From: Legionella quateirensis | GTDB taxonomy: Bacteria > Pseudomonadota > Gammaproteobacteria > Legionellales > Legionellaceae | Assembly: GCF_001467955.1 (NCBI RefSeq) | Contig: NZ_LNYR01000002.1 | Coordinates: 1-64,000 of the forward strand | Reading direction: 5' to 3' | Length of the DNA stretch: 64,000 bases | Shown here: piece after piece, positions 17,330 to 25,308 of the stretch | Layout of the letters: each line of letters opens with the position of its first letter | Numbering within the stretch: the first letter of the stretch is position 1 | The notes under the pieces: model-generated | Told to the model about the DNA's origin: nothing | Database searches by the model: none | What the model saw: the letters and a program-made list of their open reading frames with translations, nothing else | Position numbers and translations under genes: made by a program

Positions 17330-17971
17330 ATGCCTAGAAAAAAGAATGCGCGCACTTTTAAATGGAATCTTGCTTTTGACAGATTATTGGCTGAAATAAT
17401 AGATACGCGTTCTAGTCAAACCTGGACCAATATTGCAAAGCAATTAGAGACGAATATCCTCGCGGAAAAAAACTATGCACATCTGACGAAATTTCCAAAT
17501 GGAAAACAGTGTCGTGAACGATGGGTTGATCATTTGGATCCAAACGTTTCACACGATTCCTTTACCCATGAAGAATTAGATTATATTTTTAAACGGAAAA
17601 TGGAAGGTGCGGGATTTGCTGAAATTGGTCGAGAATTAGGTCATTCTGCGCGTCAGGTTAAAAACTCATACCATAATAACAAACATAAAAGAGTGGGTAC
17701 TCCTACGGAACCCAGGGCTTTTGAAGTTGAATTGCCCAATCCAGAGAGCGATATGGGTACCTCTTCAACTTCAGTGTCTGATGATCCCGTTACTCCCAGG
17801 CTCTTTTCGGACCCCTTTATAAATCGGAATTTAAGTTTTTTTTCTGTATTATCAGAACCATCCTGTGATTTACTAAATGAATTACATGATTTGCGTGGTT
17901 TGGGCGAAGTGGTCGATGATATGCTCAGAGAACCTTGTAGTGGTTATGGGGCAATAGACAAGGGCTTCTAA
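17330..17971 (+). CDS. Myb R2R3-like DNA-binding protein, candidate nucleomodulin
   Basis: Two Myb/SANT-like repeats fill the first 121 of 213 residues. In the first, W12 and W32 precede GKQCRERWVDHLDP (58-71), almost identical to the c-Myb R2 end GKQCRERWHNHLNP. The second has FTHEELDYI, FAEIGRELGHSARQVKNSYHNN and a basic end (77-121), matching the R3 plan. An insert of about 15 residues between helix 2 and 3 of the first repeat is unusual. The last 90 residues are Ser/Asp/Glu-rich and lack a known domain, like an activation or secretion tail. The start at 17330 has GAG six bases upstream; ATG at 17324 and TTG at 17312 are in-frame alternatives. A eukaryote-like protein such as this is either a translocated nuclear factor or a captured host gene; both are inference. 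Confidence 0.8.
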   Translation: MPRKKNARTFKWNLAFDRLLAEIIDTRSSQTWTNIAKQLETNILAEKNYAHLTKFPNGKQCRERWVDHLDPNVSHDSFTHEELDYIFKRKMEGAGFAEIGRELGHSARQVKNSYHNNKHKRVGTPTEPRAFEVELPNPESDMGTSSTSVSDDPVTPRLFSDPFINRNLSFFSVLSEPSCDLLNELHDLRGLGEVVDDMLREPCSGYGAIDKGF

Positions 17972-18455
17972 GCGTTTGTTAGGGGCTTATTCTAGCGAAT
18001 TGTAAACAGACCCTATATTAAATATCGGACATGTTCCTGATGATTCAGTTCAGTCACTTGCTGTTCAGGATTCCAGAAAGTTAAACCAAACACGCTGATT
18101 TTAACAGGGAGTTGTCTTACTTGAGTATTTATTCATACAGTATTTCATTTTTTTATGGAAATTGCTACCCGGTTTTCAAACCAGTGTTGCTATCTTTTGA
18201 TTCTGGCTTATGATGCAGGAAATCTGAGTCCCAGAGCTTGTCTCTCTTTTAAATCAACAATTCATCAAATGAGTATGAGAGCATGGTCTATACTTATTTT
18301 GTACTAATCGAAACGATAAAATGGGTAAAGAGCCAGGATATAAATTGATCGGTATTCATTAGGAGTGGTTTTATTCCCGTGAGTGAGGGTTGATTATAAG
18401 ATGTTCTATGATGTTTTGGTTCCTGGTTGAGTGCTGGCTTTGATGTGGTGAATAA
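17972..18455. other. Intergenic region without recognised features
   Basis: These 484 bases show no coding region with codon-like pattern, no clear repeat and no RNA gene that I recognise. The phosphoribosyltransferase promoter should lie at its right end. Confidence 0.5.
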
Positions 18456-19094
18456 ATGGACAAGTACGCCGATAGAAGTGAAGCAGGAATAATTCTGGCT
18501 AAATATCTAAAATCATATGCTAACCAACCAAATGTTATTATTTTGGCATTACCTCGTGGGGGAGTCCCTGTAGCATATGAGTTAGCAACGGCACTTTCAC
18601 TTCCATTTGATGTGTTTATCGTTCGAAAATTAGGCGTTCCAGGACATGAAGAGCTCGCTATGGGGGCAATTGCATCTGGTGGAACAGTACTATTTAATGA
18701 GCCCTTGATGACTCAGTTAAATCTGGACTCAACATCAATTCATAAGGTAATCGAACGAGAGCAAAAGGAATTGGAACGTAGAGAACTTTTGTATCGTGGA
18801 AATCGTTCTGCTCCACAACTCAATGGAAAAACCATTATTTTAGTGGATGATGGAATAGCGACTGGTTCTACAATGCGCGCAGCGATAGAAGCAATTCGTA
18901 AACAAAAACCTGCATCCATGGTCATTGCTGTACCGGTCGCTGAATCTTCAACATGTGAAGAAATGGCTTCATTGGTTGATCAAATAGTCTGTCCGCTTAA
19001 GCCAATTAATTTTTATGCAGTTGGTCTTTGGTATGAGAATTTTCCGCAGACCTCTGATGAGGAAGTGATTTACCTGTTAACGCAATCCATTTAA
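18456..19094 (+). CDS. Phosphoribosyltransferase-domain protein
   Basis: The 212-residue protein has the type I PRTase signature IILVDDGIATGSTMRAAI (about 127-144), the PRPP-binding loop. LALPRGGVPVAYELA (about 28-42) and an RKLGVPGHEELAMGAIASGG segment (about 56-75) are typical of the stand-alone PRTases found in many bacteria. The substrate base is unknown. The gene is followed after about 117 bases by the VIT transporter on the same strand and may be co-transcribed with it. There is no strong Shine-Dalgarno before the ATG. Confidence 0.85.
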   Translation: MDKYADRSEAGIILAKYLKSYANQPNVIILALPRGGVPVAYELATALSLPFDVFIVRKLGVPGHEELAMGAIASGGTVLFNEPLMTQLNLDSTSIHKVIEREQKELERRELLYRGNRSAPQLNGKTIILVDDGIATGSTMRAAIEAIRKQKPASMVIAVPVAESSTCEEMASLVDQIVCPLKPINFYAVGLWYENFPQTSDEEVIYLLTQSI

Positions 19095-19211
19095 ACAAAG
19101 GATATTATAAGATGTATCATACACCGTATATTTTAAACGAGAATCCGATTCGATTGAGTGAGCTTAAAGGGGTGCTATGTATATTTTTAGTAACGGATTC
19201 AGCAAGGAATC

Positions 19212-19907
19212 ATGATGATACAGCATAGAGAGTATCATCGAATTGAACGAATAGGGTGGCTACGTGCCGCTGTGTTAGGGGCAAATGATGGGATTATTTC
19301 CACAGCGAGTTTATTAATCGGTGTTGCTGCAGCGAATACATCATTTAATAATATTTTAATCGCAGGAATTGCAGGTTTAATAGCCGGTGCTATGTCGATG
19401 GCCGCTGGCGAATACATTTCAGTCAGTTCTCAAGCTGATACGGAACAGGCGGCTTTGCAACGTGAGCGCAATGAACTGGAATTGAATATTCCTGGCGAAA
19501 TTGAAGAGCTTACATCCATCTACACCAAACGAGGCCTGGAACCTGAGCTTGCCAGGGAAGTTGTATTACAGTTGATGGCTAAAGATCCCTTAGGCGCACA
19601 CGCACGAGATGAGCTTGGCATTTCAGATTTACTGAGCGCACGTCCTTTGCAGGCTGCATTATTTTCATTCTGTAGCTTTACTGTAGGTTCAATTTTACCC
19701 TTACTTACCATTTTGATTGTTCCAACGGCTTACATTATTCCTTCCATATCAATAATCGCTGTTTTGTTTTTAGCATTATTGGGCGGGTTGGCAGCACAAT
19801 TTGGAGGGTCAAGTATCTTCATTGGGTCGATTCGCGTTGCTGTATGGGGAACTTTGGCAATGATTGTCAGTGCAGGAATCGGGGCTGTACTTGGGGTGGT
19901 TGTCTGA
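19212..19907 (+). CDS. VIT1/CCC1-family iron/manganese transporter
   Basis: This 231-residue inner-membrane protein belongs to the VIT1/CCC1 family, which moves Fe2+ or Mn2+. It has about five membrane segments: GANDGIISTASLLIGVAAA near the start, IAGLIAGAMSMAAGEYISVSSQ (the glycine-rich signature), and three in the last 90 residues. A soluble helical stretch rich in Glu (REEL-like RNELELNIPGEIEEL) lies between, a metal-binding region in the family. AAGGAA lies five bases before the ATG at 19212; ATG at 19215 is also possible. Transport direction cannot be read from sequence. Confidence 0.88.
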   Translation: MMIQHREYHRIERIGWLRAAVLGANDGIISTASLLIGVAAANTSFNNILIAGIAGLIAGAMSMAAGEYISVSSQADTEQAALQRERNELELNIPGEIEELTSIYTKRGLEPELAREVVLQLMAKDPLGAHARDELGISDLLSARPLQAALFSFCSFTVGSILPLLTILIVPTAYIIPSISIIAVLFLALLGGLAAQFGGSSIFIGSIRVAVWGTLAMIVSAGIGAVLGVVV

Positions 19908-20043
19908 GTTTATAAAAAGCGTGGAGCTCGCCTCTCGAACCATGGGATCAATTGTCCACATATTATAAAGGACGAGCATTTGGTTTTTAATCGATAATTT
20001 TTATTATATGCTGATGATCTTATTTAATAGTTAAGGATTTGAG

Positions 20044-20793
20044 ATGAAAAAACATGCAACACACGCTGCATTGTTTTCTTTTTTTGTTTCGGGAAGTGTA
20101 TTGGCCGGCACAATTGAGGAAGTCGAAGTTCCTTATAATTGGGCAAAAGTTCTGACTTTAAGTATTGGTCCTGCCTGGACCAACACTAATGAGACGCAAA
20201 CCTTTTTTTTAAAATCTGATATTGAAAAAACTTATGCTGGAAGCACTAAATATCAGTCACTTGGCATGGCTGAATTATTCTTTGGCTGGCAAAAAATATT
20301 CAATGATACCTTTTCAGGTCATGCAGGTGTGGCTTTTGGAGCAACAACACATGCCGAAATTACAGGTGATGTCTGGGAGGACGCAGATCCTGATTTTAAT
20401 AATTTCTATTATACTTACCAGGTAAATCAAGTTCGCGTCGCGATTAAAGGGAAATTGTTGGCGGATTTATCAACTTCCTTTTTTCCTTATGTCAATGGAA
20501 GTATTGGACTGGGTTCTAATAGAGCACGTAATTTCGTGTTGACTTCCAAGATTGATGAGGAAGTACCAGCGCCCGGTTTCACCGCACACAGACAAACTAC
20601 AGTAACCTACACACTAGGTATGGGTTTACAAAAGTACTTAAATGATAATTTACAGGTAGGGATAGGGTATGAGTTTGCCGATTTGGGTAAAAGTCAACTG
20701 GGCATGGCGCCTGGCCAGACCTTAAATAGTGGCCTGCATCTGGATCATTTATACACTAAAAGTATCCAGTTTAGTTTGACCTATGTTGCTTAA
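20044..20793 (+). CDS. Outer-membrane beta-barrel protein
   Basis: The 249-residue product has a signal peptide (about 22 residues, cleavage near VLA-GTIEE) and repeated amphipathic strands (for example LFFGWQKIFNDTFSGHAGVAFG and LQVGIGYEFADLGKS), ending in SIQFSLTYVA, a typical barrel C-terminus. It resembles Legionella opacity/OmpW-like outer-membrane proteins. TTAAGGATTTGAG precedes the ATG. The DMT transporter gene starts 16 bases after its stop and may be co-transcribed. The natural substrate is unknown. Confidence 0.75.
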   Translation: MKKHATHAALFSFFVSGSVLAGTIEEVEVPYNWAKVLTLSIGPAWTNTNETQTFFLKSDIEKTYAGSTKYQSLGMAELFFGWQKIFNDTFSGHAGVAFGATTHAEITGDVWEDADPDFNNFYYTYQVNQVRVAIKGKLLADLSTSFFPYVNGSIGLGSNRARNFVLTSKIDEEVPAPGFTAHRQTTVTYTLGMGLQKYLNDNLQVGIGYEFADLGKSQLGMAPGQTLNSGLHLDHLYTKSIQFSLTYVA

Positions 20794-20809
20794 ATAATGT
20801 ACGAAAATA

Positions 20810-21733
20810 ATGGGATACACTACTATGGGAATGGGACGTATATTAGCCTGTATTGCAGTATTTTTTTGGGGTGCTGCTTACATTTGGGGTAAAATAACCA
20901 TGACCTGGTTATCTCCACTGGATACCGCAACAGCACGATTTGGTTTTGGAGCGATAATACTCCTGATACTGATCCTCTTCGTGAAAAAACCAAAAAGCTC
21001 CTCTCTAAAAGGTCATTGGTGGCATTATTTTTTACTGGGGTTCATCGGAATTACCTGTTTCCAAGCCAGTTTATTTTTTGCATTAAGTGTGACCTCTCCA
21101 ATTAATGTTGCAGTCATTATGGCCCTATCTCCTGTATTTACTGCGATTGCTGAAGCTATCGTTAGCAAAGAGATGCCAAGCATTCATACGGTAATCGCAA
21201 TTATTATTTCAGTAGGTGGAGCAACTTTGGCCGTTCTAGGCTCCAACCTTGAAGGTACTTCGGATCTAAGTCTCAATTGGGGTGATACTTTTGCGATTTT
21301 CTCTGCTCTTTGTTTTACCTTTTATACCGTCGCGTCACGTCGTTGGTTGCCCGGCCATATTACCTCTTTAATTAATATAACTATTGTTGTGACTATTGGA
21401 GCTATTCTGTTGCTTCCCCTGGCTCTAGCTTTAAGCCCCATGCCGAAACTTCCCGTATCTTGGGAGCCGGTTTGGTCGTTGATTGCTTTGGTAATTGGCG
21501 CCACGGTGGTTGCATATATTTGCTGGACACAGGCAATTGAGCGAATTGGAGTCTCTGAACCGAATTTAATTTATAATTTTATGCCGCTAGTGACCATGAT
21601 TTTATCCGCTTTTCATGGTGCTCCACCTACCTGGCTACAAGTATTAGGTGCGGGGATGGTTATTGGTGGAGTAACCTGGGCGATGGTGCAAAATAAGCCT
21701 GTGGTTGAGGAAGTCGATAAGCTCATCGTGTAA
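20810..21733 (+). CDS. DMT-superfamily (EamA) transporter
   Basis: The 307-residue protein has about ten membrane helices in two EamA repeats. The first starts ACIAVFFWGAAYIWGKI with the conserved WG near the N-terminus; the second begins near NWGDTFAIFSALCFTFYTV. Family members export metabolites such as amino acids. The substrate is not visible. It follows the outer-membrane protein gene by 16 bases. Alternative starts at later Met codons (residues 6 and 8) would shorten it slightly. Confidence 0.87.
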   Translation: MGYTTMGMGRILACIAVFFWGAAYIWGKITMTWLSPLDTATARFGFGAIILLILILFVKKPKSSSLKGHWWHYFLLGFIGITCFQASLFFALSVTSPINVAVIMALSPVFTAIAEAIVSKEMPSIHTVIAIIISVGGATLAVLGSNLEGTSDLSLNWGDTFAIFSALCFTFYTVASRRWLPGHITSLINITIVVTIGAILLLPLALALSPMPKLPVSWEPVWSLIALVIGATVVAYICWTQAIERIGVSEPNLIYNFMPLVTMILSAFHGAPPTWLQVLGAGMVIGGVTWAMVQNKPVVEEVDKLIV

Positions 21734-21762
21734 TCAATTTTTATCAAGTTGACGCTGGGCTG

Positions 21763-21964
21763 AGTAATCCCCTCATTGTTCCAGTGAGAATAATGATCAA
21801 CTACTCACTTTAATCAGAAACGTTCTTCTCTGCGTATGAAAATTATGCAATCCAGAACAGGTACCCAATGATGCTTCGTTATGGATTGCTTCGCAAAGAC
21901 GGGTATTCATAGGCACAACAAGACTTAAATAAATACATTTTTGCCGTTATCAATAATGAGGGTA
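21763..21964. repeat. Dispersed intergenic repeat, family A, copy 1
   Basis: This stretch shares GTAATCCCCTCATTGTT at its start, GGATTGCTTCGCAAAGACGGGTATT in its middle and a GACTTAAATAAATAC...TAATGAGGG end with 28437-28680; the first parts are also in 39640-39783. Inside, CAATCC...GGATTG arms can pair. It fills the 287-base gap between the DMT transporter and the acetyltransferase. Confidence 0.65.
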
Positions 21965-22019
21965 TTACTCCGGACACCAGAGTTGGGATTTTGTCACTCA
22001 ATCACCAAACGATCATTTT

Positions 22020-22682
22020 TTATTGGGAGTCTATTTTTGTGTGTGACTCATATTCTTGGTGCGCCGTCTCCAGAGCATCGATGTTGTTGTCGCAAATCAA
22101 GTTTTTTAATTGATTCCATTTCTCTTCCGGCCAATCGTAAAGTTTTAATTTAAGTATTCTTTGGATTACTTCATCCTCAAATCGCATTCGTATTGTTCTG
22201 GCTGGATTTCCCGCAACGACAGAATAGGGAGCAACATTTTTGGTCACCACCGTATTCGCACCAATAATCGCCCCTTCTCCTATGGTTACGCCAGGCATAA
22301 TCATTGATCTCATACCCAGCCAAGCCCCGTCGTGTATAACCGTATCGCCTCTTTTTTCATAGGCCTCAAGGTATTTGTCAGCAAAGGGATAGAAACTGAA
22401 CCAATCCACCTTATGGTTATGATTTCCGCCCATCATAATAATGACCTCGGCAGCGATGCATACATAATCACCAATGTACAATTGATCCAGTTCCCATTGT
22501 GGCGTCCAATGGTTTAAACTGAATTCATCCCCATAAAGATATCGGACTACTGTTTCTTCAAAACTTCCAGTCCAGGCATCGCTGTAGTAACTGTGTGTCC
22601 CTTTAATATGGATATTGGGATTTTTAACATTCTGGTGTAAGAACTCAATCTTGGACCAATGTTTTTCTTTAAGTGTTTCCAT
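22020..22682 (-). CDS. CatB-like hexapeptide acetyltransferase (xenobiotic acetyltransferase type)
   Basis: The 220-residue protein shows left-handed beta-helix hexapeptide repeats (VIHDGAWLGMRSMIMPGVTIGEGAIIGANTVVTKNV, about 117-151 in pieces) and SYYSDAWTGSFEETVVRYL near the N-terminus. It also has GGNHNHKVDWFSFYPF with the catalytic-type His, both typical of the xenobiotic acyltransferase (type B CAT, Vat) group. It would transfer acetyl from acetyl-CoA to a hydroxyl of a small molecule. Chromosomal members often have unknown natural substrates, so resistance should not be assumed. It stands alone, facing the repeat. Confidence 0.85.
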   Translation of the reverse strand: METLKEKHWSKIEFLHQNVKNPNIHIKGTHSYYSDAWTGSFEETVVRYLYGDEFSLNHWTPQWELDQLYIGDYVCIAAEVIIMMGGNHNHKVDWFSFYPFADKYLEAYEKRGDTVIHDGAWLGMRSMIMPGVTIGEGAIIGANTVVTKNVAPYSVVAGNPARTIRMRFEDEVIQRILKLKLYDWPEEKWNQLKNLICDNNIDALETAHQEYESHTKIDSQ

Positions 22683-22868
22683 TAATTAGTTCTCATTACA
22701 CTAAGTGACTCTATTTTAAACAAATTGAGGATTGTTGACAATTCATCAATTCATTTCCAACTCGAACTGGATATTACGAACGGATGGCGTGTTCTTAATA
22801 GTTGCTTAAGTTTCGTACTATATAATTGTCGGCCATGGCTTCTGAATAACAACTATCGGTATATCATT

Positions 22869-25097
22869 ATGACTGTTGAACTAGCACAATTAGATACTTT
22901 ATTTCTTCACATCAATTCAAAATTACCCAATATTAATTTAGAGGGAGGAATTAGTTTAACCAAAGAGCAACTCGATTTGCTCTTGAGTATTAATAAAGAC
23001 AATCTGACCCAGGCTTTGTTAGAACACAGTGAATACACACAGGATCACCAATTAAACAAAGAAGGTAAAACGCGCTTGCGCCAAACTCTGTTGATACAAC
23101 AAAAAATTGTAGAGAAACTGGAGACCGCAAAGAACCTTTTAGCGCAATTAAGAAATGCTTATGAACAGAATGATGATGCCTTGGTAAATGAACTTCATCG
23201 TGATTTTTTTAATGATTATTTAACCTGGTTTAATTTGAATTGTTTTGATGCAGAGCAATTGGATGTGTTGAGTCTCATTAAAGCGAATCAATTAATGCCT
23301 CACGAGATATCTGATCGTGTCACTGCAACCCATTTAAAAAATCGAACCGATGAACCAAAGGAGCTTGTTATTATAGGGGCAGGTCCAACTGGTTTAATGG
23401 CTGCATTAAAGCTCTATGAATCCGGTGCAAACATTACTCTTCTTGAAACACGCCAGGGTTCACAATTACATACCCGTAAACAGGCCGTTGTATTAGACCC
23501 ATCAATAATGGCGGATTTACGCCATTATCTTGGCTCGGAAGATTATATCGGAATATTTAAACGTGGGTACATATATCCTGATGGCCGTGGCCACTTAGTC
23601 ATTAGGGATTTAGAGCGGGCGTTAATGAGTCGGTTAATTGAGTTATCGAGAGTTAATTCATCGGATCTTAAAATTGTAACCGGGATGAAAGCTAATGAAA
23701 TTATTCCGCCTAATGACCTCAATAAAAAGTTTCGCGTTGGTGTTTTGAATCATGATACGAGCTTTGATTGTGATTATGTATACTGCGCTGAAGGGGGTAG
23801 AAATGCATTTTCTAATCCGCTTTATATGCTGAAATCACCTAATAAAGCAGAAGTTAATCGCGATCAGACCCCAAACGCATACATTACAATGATTTATGAC
23901 ATCGTTGAAACCAATCCTCAAAACCCTTTTCAGATTGATGGACAATTAACTCATATTAAGAAAATTCGTGATGAATTTCAGCCATCAGTGATGCAAATTA
24001 AGTCATTTATTTCAGGTCTTTTGCGTTCATCTAATCATCTTTTTATTGATTTGCAACGTCTTATCGATAATAAGGAATTAGATCAACAACTGAATCAGGT
24101 GTTCAATAAATTGTTAAAAGCAGAAACGTTCAAGATCAAGGTTGATGAAAAAGAAGATAATTTGAGAACTTTTGAAACCAAGGGGCAATTTTATATTGCC
24201 ACCAAGGTGCCCCCTGTACTACAGACGTTTATGCAATTGCTCAATCAAATAGCTAATGATTCTAAAGCTAAGGAAAAAAGCAAACAACTTGCACGAGATA
24301 TCCAAATCAATATTCAATTGGAATGGTCTAAATTATTGACCCATAAATTCCCATTTTTAAATGATCGACGTGTTACATTAGATTATAAAAATTCGCAGAG
24401 TTTTGTGGTGAATCCTCAGGGAACTGCTGTTGCCGCGCGCATCTTAAAGCATCAAGAACAGGAATTGATGGTATTGGCGGGGGGAGACTTATTCAGAGCG
24501 CCCCATTTTTATAGTGGCTCCGGTCTATCAAGCGCTCATGCTGAAGTGAATGCCTTTAATCAGTATTTTCAATGGGTGAAGGATGATCCGAATAATCAGC
24601 GAAATTACCAGGCTTATTTTTTAGGGGAAATGCGACATATTGCGCATTTTGTTGATAAGAAGATGGCTGAATATTGTTATTTGGATCGCGTACTGCATTC
24701 ACCAGTAGATATCACTATAGAGGAAGTTGGAACAGAAGCCATTAACATGGAGCGTATGCTACAAAATATTCGCTCTCATCGTGATTATTTACGTGAGGGA
24801 CTTTCTTCATTCCGTATTGTAAGAACTTTGTTTCAGGGTTTAAGGCAAGAAAAATTAACCATTCTTGATTTATTGGTGAACAAGCTGGAGGCACAATCGT
24901 GTTATCATGATTGCCAGACCGCTTTAAAAGAGGTTTTAACTGAAGATAAAGTAAAAACACTGCAGCAGCATCGTTACTCTTTGTGGAGTTCAGCAAAAAC
25001 ACGATCTGCGAACTTTGTTGATAATCTGAAGGAATCCTTAGAAGTTATTAATGAAAGTGAGCGATTTTACTCTGAAACACCTGAGATAAAATTGTAA
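22869..25097 (+). CDS. FAD-dependent monooxygenase with MICAL-like features
   Basis: The product has 742 residues from the ATG at 22869; an in-frame TTG at 22725 would add 48 residues of low plausibility. The first 150 residues are helical and soluble. A Rossmann FAD motif VIIGAGPTGLMAALKL begins near residue 167, followed by a glutamate (LLETRQG) and then R-x-K-x-x-VVLDPSIMADLRHYLG. GHLVIRDLERALMSRL and YCAEGGRNAF follow. This order and spacing resemble MICAL monooxygenases, and more loosely other class A flavin monooxygenases. A second FAD motif GGDLFRAPHFYSGSGLSSAHAEV is near 540. The final 150 residues are helical. There is no signal peptide. A translocated role is possible but not shown. 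Confidence 0.65.
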   Translation: MTVELAQLDTLFLHINSKLPNINLEGGISLTKEQLDLLLSINKDNLTQALLEHSEYTQDHQLNKEGKTRLRQTLLIQQKIVEKLETAKNLLAQLRNAYEQNDDALVNELHRDFFNDYLTWFNLNCFDAEQLDVLSLIKANQLMPHEISDRVTATHLKNRTDEPKELVIIGAGPTGLMAALKLYESGANITLLETRQGSQLHTRKQAVVLDPSIMADLRHYLGSEDYIGIFKRGYIYPDGRGHLVIRDLERALMSRLIELSRVNSSDLKIVTGMKANEIIPPNDLNKKFRVGVLNHDTSFDCDYVYCAEGGRNAFSNPLYMLKSPNKAEVNRDQTPNAYITMIYDIVETNPQNPFQIDGQLTHIKKIRDEFQPSVMQIKSFISGLLRSSNHLFIDLQRLIDNKELDQQLNQVFNKLLKAETFKIKVDEKEDNLRTFETKGQFYIATKVPPVLQTFMQLLNQIANDSKAKEKSKQLARDIQINIQLEWSKLLTHKFPFLNDRRVTLDYKNSQSFVVNPQGTAVAARILKHQEQELMVLAGGDLFRAPHFYSGSGLSSAHAEVNAFNQYFQWVKDDPNNQRNYQAYFLGEMRHIAHFVDKKMAEYCYLDRVLHSPVDITIEEVGTEAINMERMLQNIRSHRDYLREGLSSFRIVRTLFQGLRQEKLTILDLLVNKLEAQSCYHDCQTALKEVLTEDKVKTLQQHRYSLWSSAKTRSANFVDNLKESLEVINESERFYSETPEIKL

Positions 25098-25308
25098 GTC
25101 GACGTGGCAGCAGTCCAAAGGCAGTTTACAAATTAATGGGGCGTTTATTTGCGGTTACTCTATTTAAAGTGACGCAGGTAAACTGCTCCTAACGAACTGT
25201 TCTGCTCCTTTACGTTGCGATGGGTGGTTCGTGGCGATATCCTCATTAATGTCACAACATGACCTATGCTATACTTTTACAATCACAAACCCTTAAGGGT
25301 ACGTAAAG

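Noticed and set aside
19112..19228. A 38-codon frame between the phosphoribosyltransferase and the VIT transporter, with AAAGGA upstream
   Set aside because: It overlaps the transporter start and I recognise no family in it; it may be real but support is weak.
22020..22682. Reading the CatB-like gene as an antibiotic-resistance determinant
   Set aside because: The fold is shared by many housekeeping acetyltransferases, there is no mobile context, and the substrate cannot be read from sequence.
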